DNA of 35,611 bases. Source: an uncultured Rhizobiaceae group bacterium (GTDB lineage Bacteria > Pseudomonadota > Alphaproteobacteria > Rhizobiales > Rhizobiaceae). This document shows positions 16,669 through 24,247 of this stretch, one piece after another. A model generated the notes under the pieces. It saw only the letters and a list, made by a program, of their open reading frames with translations. It was not told where the DNA came from and searched no databases. Position numbers and translations under genes: made by a program. How positions within the stretch are numbered: position 1 is the stretch's first letter; the number at the start of each line of letters is the position of its first letter. The stretch is from NCBI GenBank assembly GCA_905480295.1, contig CAJQPW010000054.1, positions 1-35,611 of the forward strand, given 5' to 3'.

Positions 16669-16983
16669 ATGCGAAAACCTTATATTTTTGGTGCTGTATT
16701 TTTTCTGGCTTGGATGGGAAGCCAGTTGGTTGCCCATGCGCGTTGCACACCGCCCCAACAAAACGATCGCAGGGACCTGTGCCCGAATTCAAGCTTCATA
16801 CAAATATGCAACGGACAGGTAACGTGTGTCTTTGACAGCGCCCTGGAAATTTGCCCGGAAACTCCGCCGGACCCTGAACCGAACCCGGATGATGACACTG
16901 ATGGCAATGCCGACAGCGAGCCAAACCCGCCAGGCGATACACAGACAGAAGAAACGTCTGAGACGGATGGAGACCAGACGTGA
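16669..16983 (+). CDS. Small secreted Cys-containing protein with acidic Pro-rich tail
   Basis: A 104-residue protein with signal peptide MRKPYIFGAVFFLAWMGSQLVAHA (cleavage before RCTPP). The mature N-terminal half has five cysteines (RC, LC, IC, TC, IC) within about 40 residues, suggesting a disulfide-bonded microdomain. The C-terminal 40 residues are an acidic, Pro-rich, low-complexity tail (PDPEPNPDDDTDG...). The family is not recognised. GGGAGGG at 16653-16659 lies 9 bases before ATG 16669, a strong site. The gene for the large membrane-anchored protein starts 65 bases downstream with its own good site, so the two look like one operon acting in the periplasm or beyond. Confidence 0.7.
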   Translation: MRKPYIFGAVFFLAWMGSQLVAHARCTPPQQNDRRDLCPNSSFIQICNGQVTCVFDSALEICPETPPDPEPNPDDDTDGNADSEPNPPGDTQTEETSETDGDQT

Positions 16984-17048
16984 CCCGGGCGCGTCGTTCC
17001 TCCGCTTGTGCTGTGGCTTCAAACCGGTCGACCGTGAGGACCTGAACC

Positions 17049-20000
17049 ATGGCAGCCAAAAAAAACCCGCCGATGAAAAGCAAAATTGATCAGCTTTTTT
17101 CAAGCCTTCCCAAATTCAGCATATCCACCGTCTTTCAAAAACTGTTTGGGGCCGCCAAAAGCCTGACAACGGTCGCGGTTCTGACCGCCGCCGCTCTGTT
17201 TGTGACCATCCAGTCCGGCTTTATGGAACGCACAAGCCTGTGTCCGCAGTTTCTCAAATACTGCCATACCGACGGCCATATTTTTATCGACAGCCCGGAA
17301 ATCTATACCCGTGAAAGGCTGGTCAATGACCGTTTCCTGCAGGACGCCTGGCTGAGAGAACAGCTCGACCGATTGGACCACGCTTCTTTCGCTCCGCAGT
17401 CCAAGACCTCCAGCGATCTTCGTCTCGTCATCGTGCCGGCCGATTCCAAAACGTCGGAACAACCAAAATCCGTGGTGGTGGCGGATGCAGGGAACGAGTC
17501 ATCAAAGGGCCAAATAAGGGCGTCGAAACCCGGCCAGCCTGATCGTCAAATCGACTTTTCGGGTTTGCAGCAGCACCCGGAAATATCGTTTCGCGCCCGG
17601 GCCGCCCAGCGTGATCTTATCCGGCAATTGGTGATCGAAAACCAGCTGGATGACCGTCATGATCTCAACGGCAACACGTTATACATGGCGAAGTTTGATG
17701 TTTCCGTTTTGCCGCGCAGCGACAGCCGGGCGGCAATTGTCGAAGTGGAACTACACCCCCAGGACCCGCCGCTTCCGCTCAGAGCGTTTCCCAACCACAT
17801 CCCACTTTACATTGATATTCCCTATTCCAGTAACTATTCCACCAATCCCCGATGGGAGCTTTATACCAAGTGGCTGGAGGATGAACGTCGAAAATTCAAC
17901 ACCATCACCCAGGACCTGTTCGGCCGTTTCGTCGCCGAAAAACCCGACCACAATCTGCTCAAAGACTTTTACTGGTATATGCAAAGTGTCGAAAACTGGG
18001 GCCTGAATTATCCCGAAATACTCGACACGATTGCACCATCACACATGCCGGCGTCGCAGGACTCGGCTCCGGGAGCCTTGCAGGGCAATCCGCTTGCCGA
18101 TCGCAGAACCAGTTCGAAACTGCAGGATTTTGTGCAGGGGTTTGATGACTGGATACGGGTCGAAGACCATTGGTCGCTGATCAGGCCCTACGTCAATTTG
18201 TTCGTCATTTCCCGCACTTTTGAAATGATCACGGACAGTTCGAGCACCCCACAGATTTACTTTACCCAACTGCTCGAAAAACTCTGCGCTGCAGCGACAA
18301 CCACTGCCTATGGCAAAGTGAAGATTGGTAATAAGGAATTCGACGCAGGCCAGAGCTGCCCCTATCAGCTGGCCGCCCAGAAATCGAATAATTTCACGCC
18401 GGAAACACTGTTTGAAGTGCTGCGCCGTGATCCGACATTCGCCCTGGAGAGTGTCTCGACGGGTCTTCCCTTCAAATTGTTTTTCAGCTGGTCGCTCAAT
18501 ACCCACAAGCCCCCGCAATGGACGCTGCAACCGAAGGATGTCGTGTTGGCCGTTGTGCCACAGGAGAAGTGTTTTCAAACCTTCACCCAAACGTTGAACT
18601 CCAACAGTGACGTCGGCAAATCCTACAGTGCCCGATACAGGATAAGCGTCAAAAAGGACTCCGAGCCATCTGGCGAAGACCCGCAAAAGGCGGGCGAGGA
18701 AACGGCGCAATTGTTTATTCAAAGCAGTGAGCTGCATAAACTGAACGGCAGCGTTGAATTTATCGATCTCAATGCCCACCCCACCGGATATTGGAATACG
18801 CATCTTGATCAACTGGTGAAATATATTCTCGATCAAAAGAACTTCGAAGAGCGTAGCCTGAAAGTCGAACCGATCTTTCTGATCCCGAATTCATTCAGCT
18901 TCGAAAACGGCCGTCCGGCACCAAAACAGCAATACAAATCCCTTTCAGAGAACTGCAAAGGGATCCAGGCGAAAATGCTCAATCTCAATACCGGCTTTTA
19001 TGAATTCATGGATGGTTCAAAAAAACAGACCGCGTTCAGCTACGCGACTCTTCCCCGCAGTGATCACAATTCAGCCTACTCCTCCCTGAAACATTCTGTC
19101 GATTTGACCATCAATAACAGCCTCAAGAACCTCGCCATTCCCAACACCAATACCAATGTTGGTTTGGACCGGCAAAAGAGCGGCCTGCATGGTCAACCGG
19201 TTCTCATCGGTTATGGCTCGGAGAGCAAAATACTTTCTGATCTCAAAAAGACGGTCGTCGTGAAGCGGCTGCAGGATTCCGGATATAGTGTCGAGCAGAT
19301 CGACGCCAAAATCGGCGACCTGACAGCGCATGAATTTGCACAGTTGAAAGTACCGAAAGTGGGTTGGGCCATATTCCCCGGTGCCGGCAACCGGTCGGGC
19401 ATTCATTCCCGGCGTCTGGAACCGGTGCAGAAATCCTTGTCCGCGCTGTTTTCAGTGCCGGCCTGGTGGGGAAGTCTCAAGCTTGGGGTCAATCTCGGCT
19501 GGATCGATCAATATGGTGAAATATTCTTTATCAATGAACGCGGCAAACCGCAGAATGCTGATGGAAAGGCGGGCGGCCCAGCCATTCGCCGGTTGATCGA
19601 ACAGTCTCCCCATCGCGGTGATGTGGCGAATTGCGAATTCACCCATTGCTATATCGTTCCCCTGCCGGAGAATTATGCCTCGGTCAGCGACTTTCAAAAC
19701 CACGCTGCCATCCGTGTTCCAAAAATATCGGAACTCGACACGCTTGATCAGATCAAGGTCCGGTCCTGTCGCGCCGCCAGCATCAGCATTTCCGGTGACC
19801 GGCTTTGGCGCAACACCACGGTTACCCTTGGTGGTCAGATCGCCGATCGCATTGAAGTCCTGCCAAATATGAAGGGGGTGGTGGCGACATTTGAGCCGGT
19901 GAAACTGTATCACCGGCTCTCGGTGGATCCCGAAAGACTTTTTGTGGCGGACCAACCTGTCGACACCTCACTCACCGTTTGGACGAGTGAAGGCAAGGTC

Positions 20001-20084
20001 GACTACCCGTATCCGATCAAAGTCTATCCGCCGCTCAAAGAAGAAGTCCAAAAGGGAGATTGCCAATGGTCACAGACAAATTGA
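17049..20084 (+). CDS. Large membrane-anchored exported protein of unknown function
   Basis: A 1011-residue protein with a Lys-rich N-terminus and one hydrophobic segment at about 37-56 (AKSLTTVAVLTAAALFVTI). That predicts type II topology with some 950 residues outside the inner membrane. The body mixes beta-rich segments with at least two similar turns: VSVLPRSDSRAAIVEVELHP at about 213-232 and ATLPRSDHNSAYSSL at about 661-675. A later stretch, VGWAIFPGAGNRSG then LSALFSVPAWWGSLKLGVN, and a C-terminal SISISGDRLWRNTTVTLGGQ segment resemble Ig/IPT-like beta domains. Cysteines are scattered (C65, C72 and others). No catalytic motif was recognised, and I assign no function. GAGGA at 17036-17040 lies 8 bases before ATG 17049. 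Its size and the two small secreted neighbours suggest a cell-envelope assembly. Confidence 0.75.
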   Translation: MAAKKNPPMKSKIDQLFSSLPKFSISTVFQKLFGAAKSLTTVAVLTAAALFVTIQSGFMERTSLCPQFLKYCHTDGHIFIDSPEIYTRERLVNDRFLQDAWLREQLDRLDHASFAPQSKTSSDLRLVIVPADSKTSEQPKSVVVADAGNESSKGQIRASKPGQPDRQIDFSGLQQHPEISFRARAAQRDLIRQLVIENQLDDRHDLNGNTLYMAKFDVSVLPRSDSRAAIVEVELHPQDPPLPLRAFPNHIPLYIDIPYSSNYSTNPRWELYTKWLEDERRKFNTITQDLFGRFVAEKPDHNLLKDFYWYMQSVENWGLNYPEILDTIAPSHMPASQDSAPGALQGNPLADRRTSSKLQDFVQGFDDWIRVEDHWSLIRPYVNLFVISRTFEMITDSSSTPQIYFTQLLEKLCAAATTTAYGKVKIGNKEFDAGQSCPYQLAAQKSNNFTPETLFEVLRRDPTFALESVSTGLPFKLFFSWSLNTHKPPQWTLQPKDVVLAVVPQEKCFQTFTQTLNSNSDVGKSYSARYRISVKKDSEPSGEDPQKAGEETAQLFIQSSELHKLNGSVEFIDLNAHPTGYWNTHLDQLVKYILDQKNFEERSLKVEPIFLIPNSFSFENGRPAPKQQYKSLSENCKGIQAKMLNLNTGFYEFMDGSKKQTAFSYATLPRSDHNSAYSSLKHSVDLTINNSLKNLAIPNTNTNVGLDRQKSGLHGQPVLIGYGSESKILSDLKKTVVVKRLQDSGYSVEQIDAKIGDLTAHEFAQLKVPKVGWAIFPGAGNRSGIHSRRLEPVQKSLSALFSVPAWWGSLKLGVNLGWIDQYGEIFFINERGKPQNADGKAGGPAIRRLIEQSPHRGDVANCEFTHCYIVPLPENYASVSDFQNHAAIRVPKISELDTLDQIKVRSCRAASISISGDRLWRNTTVTLGGQIADRIEVLPNMKGVVATFEPVKLYHRLSVDPERLFVADQPVDTSLTVWTSEGKVDYPYPIKVYPPLKEEVQKGDCQWSQTN

Positions 20085-20155
20085 TTTTTGTTCGCCGCAT
20101 ATTGGCAGGCCGGGGAACCGCAAAAGCCGGACCACATAAGTTTGGGAGTATGTAA
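20066..20155 (+). CDS. Possible 29-codon ORF tiled between the large exported protein and the next small gene
   Basis: ATG 20066 to TAA 20153-20155 encodes a basic peptide starting MVTDKLIFVRRILAGRG and ending HKFGSM. GGGAG at 20054-20058 lies 7 bases before the ATG, as good as any site in the operon. The ORF overlaps the last 19 bases of the 1011-codon gene and ends 2 bases before the next start, a tiling typical of translational coupling. No family is recognisable at this length. The Shine-Dalgarno lies inside coding sequence and could be coincidental. Confidence 0.35.
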   Translation: MVTDKLIFVRRILAGRGTAKAGPHKFGSM

Positions 20156-20157
20156 TC

Positions 20158-20529
20158 ATGGACGCCTTGCCAATCCGGTTTGTAAAAGGCCTCAGACTGC
20201 CCGTGCTGATTGTGCTCGCTCTTGTCGCATCAAGCATGTCTTTGCCATCGGTCCACGCGATTGAACTTTCAATATTCAATCAGCCAGCGTCAGGCAGTGG
20301 GCTCCAGTCCATAAAATTCAGCCCGCTGTCTCAGGATAAAATCGCCCCGCGTCACCCACGGTTCTCAACACGCCCCAGGATCACCCAGGCGTTTGGTCAG
20401 GTTTGCCGCATCAATCCTCAACTGGCCTGCTATCTGCAGTTTCCGCTGCCCATCAACAGTGGGTGCCAATGCTATTTTCCGCAGTTCCCCGCCAACCCGA
20501 TCTGGTACGGCATCGTCACGTTCAACTGA
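20158..20529 (+). CDS. Small secreted protein with CxCxF-type cysteine motif
   Basis: A 123-residue protein with a hydrophobic N-terminal signal (RLPVLIVLALVASSMSLPSVHA, cleavage before IELSIF). The mature part ends in a compact motif with four cysteines: QVCRINPQLACYLQ, then PLPINSGCQCYFPQFP, then a PIWYGIVTF end. This resembles a C-x(7)-C...PLPxxxxCxC...PxxGxV pattern I have seen in small bacterial secreted proteins of unknown function; that resemblance is from memory. GGGAG at 20144-20148 lies 9 bases before ATG 20158. It is the last gene of the export-type operon and converges on tcuB with 19 bases between stops. Confidence 0.7.
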   Translation: MDALPIRFVKGLRLPVLIVLALVASSMSLPSVHAIELSIFNQPASGSGLQSIKFSPLSQDKIAPRHPRFSTRPRITQAFGQVCRINPQLACYLQFPLPINSGCQCYFPQFPANPIWYGIVTFN

Positions 20530-20548
20530 ATGGCAACCGCCTCTCAGG

Positions 20549-21622
20549 CTAACTGTGCTCGGCGCCTCTTTGCGCATCGCGGGTCAGCGCCGCCATGCGG
20601 TAGAATCCATGCGCCATTTTTGAATAGGGCATGAGCAGGAAGAACGCCAAAACCGATCCCAGGTGAACGGCCAGCCATGCGCCCAGCCAGTCCCCGTCGC
20701 CAAACCAGTAGAGCCCCAGCCCGGTAGTCGACACAAGAAACAACAACACGATAAAACCGACCTCTCCGCCATAAAACCGCTGATCCGACAATGCGGAATC
20801 GGACTTCATCTTGACCGCCAGCATGCCAACGGTGCCCACGGACAGGGCGATGCCACCGGGCACACCGAGCAGTTTTGGCAAAGCATACCAGGCGTAGGGC
20901 GCGGGCATCGACAACAGGTAATGCATCAGCGTGGCGCTGCTGGTGGCTACAAAACACAGCAGAAAACCGTACAGCACCAACTGATGCCACCACCGGCGGG
21001 CGTTTGAAAATCTGTCTTCATCTTCAAAATTGCAGCCCTCGCCGTGGCCGCCCGATAAATGCTTCATCCGGGCCGCGGCATGCATTGCCGACATCAGATG
21101 GGAAGCCGAAACCGGGGCTCCTTCCACTGCTTTCCAATAGCGGCGCAACCCCACCATCAAGCTGAATAAGGGCAACAGGAATGCCGGCAGAAAAATTGCC
21201 ACCATCAGCCCGTGCGACATCACCGCATAGAACCCCTGCCCGTCTGCAGAGGCGGCGAACTGTCTGGCAATCCAGAAAACAAATGCAAACCCGATCACAA
21301 CGGCCAGTGAAATCGCCAGCCCGCTTTTTTGGAACACGGCCCCAAAACCACTTGGGAAACTGTATTGGTGCCAGCTGTCGCGCCTAACCTGCCCCAGTGC
21401 CTTTGGCAGGTTCAGGTCAAACTCATGGGGTGCCGTGTACTGGCAGGCATAATAGCACCCCCGACAGTCGTGGCACAGGTTGGCCAGTTGCTGAATGTCG
21501 CCATCCAGAAAACTGCGCTGGCTGGTGATTGCGGGAAACACCGCGCAATAGCCCTCGCAGTACCGGCAGGCATTGCAGATCTCAACCTGGCGGCGGGCCT
21601 CACCGATCGCATCAATTGACAT
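20549..21622 (-). CDS. tcuB: TcuB-like iron-sulfur membrane protein of tricarballylate dehydrogenase
   Basis: A 357-residue protein that re-oxidises the TcuA flavin and passes electrons to the quinone pool. Two cysteine clusters sit at the N-terminus: C16/C19/C22/C26 (CNACRYCEGYC) and C50/C53/C56/C60 (CHDCRGCYYAC), suited to iron-sulfur or similar centres. They are followed by SFPSGFGAVF and about six membrane helices with histidines that could hold haem (SHGLM, WWHQLVLYGFLL, HLGSVLAFFLLMPYSKMAHG). This order matches TcuB/CitB. ATG 21622 is chosen because GGGAGG lies 9 bases upstream. It overlaps the end of tcuA by 11 bases, so the pair is translationally coupled. Confidence 0.88.
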   Translation of the reverse strand: MSIDAIGEARRQVEICNACRYCEGYCAVFPAITSQRSFLDGDIQQLANLCHDCRGCYYACQYTAPHEFDLNLPKALGQVRRDSWHQYSFPSGFGAVFQKSGLAISLAVVIGFAFVFWIARQFAASADGQGFYAVMSHGLMVAIFLPAFLLPLFSLMVGLRRYWKAVEGAPVSASHLMSAMHAAARMKHLSGGHGEGCNFEDEDRFSNARRWWHQLVLYGFLLCFVATSSATLMHYLLSMPAPYAWYALPKLLGVPGGIALSVGTVGMLAVKMKSDSALSDQRFYGGEVGFIVLLFLVSTTGLGLYWFGDGDWLGAWLAVHLGSVLAFFLLMPYSKMAHGFYRMAALTRDAQRGAEHS

Positions 21623-22994
21623 GGTGTGCTGCCTCCCGACCGGCAATGCGGCCAAATACGGTTCCAATCGTCATGCCGAAACCGGCGAGATATCCCTGCC
21701 CGAGAATGGACCCGGCCATGATCTCGCCGGCAGCCCAGAGATTTTCAAGCGCCCCATCCTGGCCCTGAACGCGGGCCGTCTCGTCAACCTTCAAACCAAG
21801 ATAGGTGAAGGTCACACCGGGGCGCAGCGCGTAGCCATAATAGGGGGGCTGATTGATCGGCCGCGCCCAGTTGGATTTTTTGGGCGTCAACTGATCCGTC
21901 GCCAGACCATCGAGTTCGGTTGGATGAAAGGGACCGTCCTTGCAGGCCGAATTGAACGCCTCGACCGTGTCTTTCAACGCGGCCGGAGGCAGTTCGAGCC
22001 GGGTTGCCAATTCTTCGACGGTACCCGCCTTCACCGGCGGAAACACCGAGGGCATGAACAGGTCCAAACTCTTTGAATCGATAATCGAATAAGCAACCTG
22101 ATCAGGCTGGGCGGCAACAAGGCGACCCCAGATCGCATAGCGTTTTGGCCAGACATCTTCACCCTCATCGTAAAACCGGTCTCCCTGCCGGTTCACAACA
22201 ATTGAAAAGGGAACACAGTCCAGCCTGGTCACGATGCCACCGTCAAACTGCGGCGCACGGCCATCAATCGCAACCGCATGGCATTGGGTGGGATCACCCA
22301 CCGATTGAATGTCCTGATCCAGAAGATCCCGCAACACCACACCGCGGTTATAGGGTGTGCCCCGGATCAGAAAATTGCGCGCAGCCGGGCCCCACGCATC
22401 CGCCAGCCAGTCAAGATCGGCCTGAAATCCACCGGATGCAACGATCACGGCTTTCGGCAGCAGGCGAAACTCCTGGTCCTCGTGGGTGACCACCACCTGC
22501 TCTATCCGGCCCCCGTTTCTTTCCAGATGGGTCACCTGCGTATCGTAATAAATTTCAACACCCAGGCCCTCGGCATGGCGATAAAAGGCATTGACCAGCG
22601 CTTTTCCCCCACCAAGGAAAAACGCATTGGTGCGGGACAGGGACAGGGTGCCCGACAGGGATGGCTGAAAGCGCACCCCATGTTCGTGCATCCAGGTGTA
22701 ACAATCTTCCGATTGTTCAATCGTCATGCGTGCCAGTTCGGTATCGGTCTTGCCAGCGGTGACCTTCACCAGATCATCATAATATTCCTGGGTTTCGTAA
22801 ATATCGGTCAACGTCCCGAGCGGCCCGCCATGCATGCACCGAAAATTACGGGTATGCCGCGAATTGCCGCCGCGATGGGATTTGGGTGCACCTTCCAGAA
22901 CGGTCACCTTTGCCCCGGCTTCCGCCGCTGTTATGGCGGCACACAGGGCTGCATTCCCACCACCAACAATCAGCACTTCGCATTGTTTCTTCAT
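21612..22994 (-). CDS. tcuA: FAD-dependent tricarballylate dehydrogenase TcuA
   Basis: A 460-residue flavoprotein of the succinate dehydrogenase/fumarate reductase family that oxidises tricarballylate to cis-aconitate with TcuB. The FAD-binding GGGNAALCAAITAAEAGAKV lies at residues 11-30. SHRGGNSRHTRNFR is a typical TcuA stretch. The C-terminus has GLKVDETARVQ, NLWAAGEIMAGS and GQGYLAGFGMTIGTVFGRIAG for flavin closure. ATG 22994 begins the Rossmann fold; its ribosome-binding site is weak, and longer in-frame starts (23042, 23087) have none. It is transcribed divergently from the prpF-like operon across 154 bases. The transporter TcuC and regulator TcuR of Salmonella are not nearby. Confidence 0.88.
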   Translation of the reverse strand: MKKQCEVLIVGGGNAALCAAITAAEAGAKVTVLEGAPKSHRGGNSRHTRNFRCMHGGPLGTLTDIYETQEYYDDLVKVTAGKTDTELARMTIEQSEDCYTWMHEHGVRFQPSLSGTLSLSRTNAFFLGGGKALVNAFYRHAEGLGVEIYYDTQVTHLERNGGRIEQVVVTHEDQEFRLLPKAVIVASGGFQADLDWLADAWGPAARNFLIRGTPYNRGVVLRDLLDQDIQSVGDPTQCHAVAIDGRAPQFDGGIVTRLDCVPFSIVVNRQGDRFYDEGEDVWPKRYAIWGRLVAAQPDQVAYSIIDSKSLDLFMPSVFPPVKAGTVEELATRLELPPAALKDTVEAFNSACKDGPFHPTELDGLATDQLTPKKSNWARPINQPPYYGYALRPGVTFTYLGLKVDETARVQGQDGALENLWAAGEIMAGSILGQGYLAGFGMTIGTVFGRIAGREAAHHVN

Positions 22995-23059
22995 CGGACC
23001 GTGTCGGTGCCTTGTTTGCCACTTGGTCCTTTCATACCGCATTTCATCATATTGAAAAT

Positions 23060-23092
23060 CGTAAATTTGTTTGATAATTTTACGCAAGGCAC
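23060..23092. promoter_or_regulatory. Operator-like dyad between tcuA and the prpF-like operon
   Basis: An imperfect 25-base dyad spans 23060-23084, with CGTAAA and TTTACG as outer arms in an AT-rich context. It abuts CAAGGCAC (23085-23092), which is the reverse complement of GTGCCTTG at 23007-23014 near the tcuA start. Located in the middle of the 154-base divergent region, it is well placed to control both transcripts. The cognate regulator is not encoded beside it. Confidence 0.4.
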
Positions 23093-23148
23093 ATTAACTT
23101 TGATTTCAACGACGTTCAGGCCCGCCTTGCCCTGATCGGACCCTTTCC

Positions 23149-24240
23149 ATGCAAACGGCAATACCCTTTCTATTCATGCGTGGCGGCACGTCGTGCGGCC
23201 CCTATTTCAACCGGGCGGATCTGCCCCGGGATCAGGACGCATTATCGGATGTGTTGGTCCGGGTCGTCGGCGCTGGCAACCCCCGCAACATTGATGGACT
23301 CGGTGGCGGCAGTGCCGTGACAACCAAGGTCGCCATGCTCAGCAAATCTGATGATCCGGCCGCTGACGTGGACTATTTCTTTGCCCAGGTTGCGGTTGAA
23401 GAAAAGCTGGTCGATTACGGACCAACCTGTGGCAACATTCTGGTTGGTGTGGGCCCTGCAGCAATCGAAATGGGTCTGGTTGCAACAGACGGCAACGAAA
23501 CACGGGTGAAGATCCGCGCCGTCAACACCGGCGCGCTGGTCGAAGCAATAGTGCAGACCCCCGATGGATCGGTGAACTATGAAGGCACAACGGCTGTGGA
23601 TGGCGTGCCAGGCACGGCGGCCCCGGTCGCGCTGAATTTTCTGGATGTTGTCGGATCGAGAACGGGAAAAATGTTCCCCACCGGCAACACAATCGATCTG
23701 ATCGACGGTTACCACGTCTCCTGTGTCGATGTGGCAATGCCCATGGTCATCGCCCGCGCCGAGGATTTTGGTGTGACGGGACACGAAACCGTAAAGGAAC
23801 TCGATGCCAACCGCGACCTGTTTGCCCGCATGGAGGCCGTCCGCCTGCAGGCCGGTGCATTGATGGGGCTTGGGGATGTGACAAAATCAGTTACACCGAA
23901 ACTCGGATTGCTGGCTGCGGCCAGACACGGCGGGCATTTCTGCGCCCGCTATTTCATGCCCTGGACGGCGCACCCCACCCTTGCGGTAACCGGATCTCAA
24001 TGTCTGGCGGCCTGTTCCCTGGCACCGGGAACAGTGGCCGAAGGACTGGTCGCGCCTGTTAGTGATTCCCCCATCGTCATGCGCATTGAACACCCGATGG
24101 GTGTCATGGACGTTGTGGTCAATTTTGCCATCGCCGACGGTGACCTGGATTTCCGGTCTGCCGGGATTGAGCGTACCGCCCGCATGATTGCCCGAGGCGA
24201 GGTGTTCGTGCCAAGCTCGACCTTTCGTCGCGGAGACTGA
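23149..24240 (+). CDS. PrpF/GalD-family isomerase (4-oxalomesaconate tautomerase-like)
   Basis: A 363-residue protein of the PrpF family (diaminopimelate-epimerase fold), which moves double bonds in unsaturated tricarboxylates. The family's GGTSKG loop reads RGGTSCG here (Cys16 replacing Lys). The Lys/Cys pair 34 residues apart, as expected for PrpF catalysis, is present as K60 (SAVTTKVAML) and C94 (YGPTCGNILVG). FPTGNTIDLIDG and IEHPMGVMDV are further family blocks. It resembles GalD of gallate catabolism and PrpF of the methylcitrate cycle. Beside tcuAB it could isomerise an aconitate-type product. It is the first of a three-gene operon, with the next start 7 bases after its stop. Confidence 0.85.
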   Translation: MQTAIPFLFMRGGTSCGPYFNRADLPRDQDALSDVLVRVVGAGNPRNIDGLGGGSAVTTKVAMLSKSDDPAADVDYFFAQVAVEEKLVDYGPTCGNILVGVGPAAIEMGLVATDGNETRVKIRAVNTGALVEAIVQTPDGSVNYEGTTAVDGVPGTAAPVALNFLDVVGSRTGKMFPTGNTIDLIDGYHVSCVDVAMPMVIARAEDFGVTGHETVKELDANRDLFARMEAVRLQAGALMGLGDVTKSVTPKLGLLAAARHGGHFCARYFMPWTAHPTLAVTGSQCLAACSLAPGTVAEGLVAPVSDSPIVMRIEHPMGVMDVVVNFAIADGDLDFRSAGIERTARMIARGEVFVPSSTFRRGD

Positions 24241-24247
24241 CGTCCCC

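Noticed and set aside
18039-18836. Minus-strand frame of 265 codons inside the 1011-codon gene
   Set aside because: The plus-strand gene has a ribosome-binding site, membrane anchor and continuous frame; the antisense frame has no start signal or motif.
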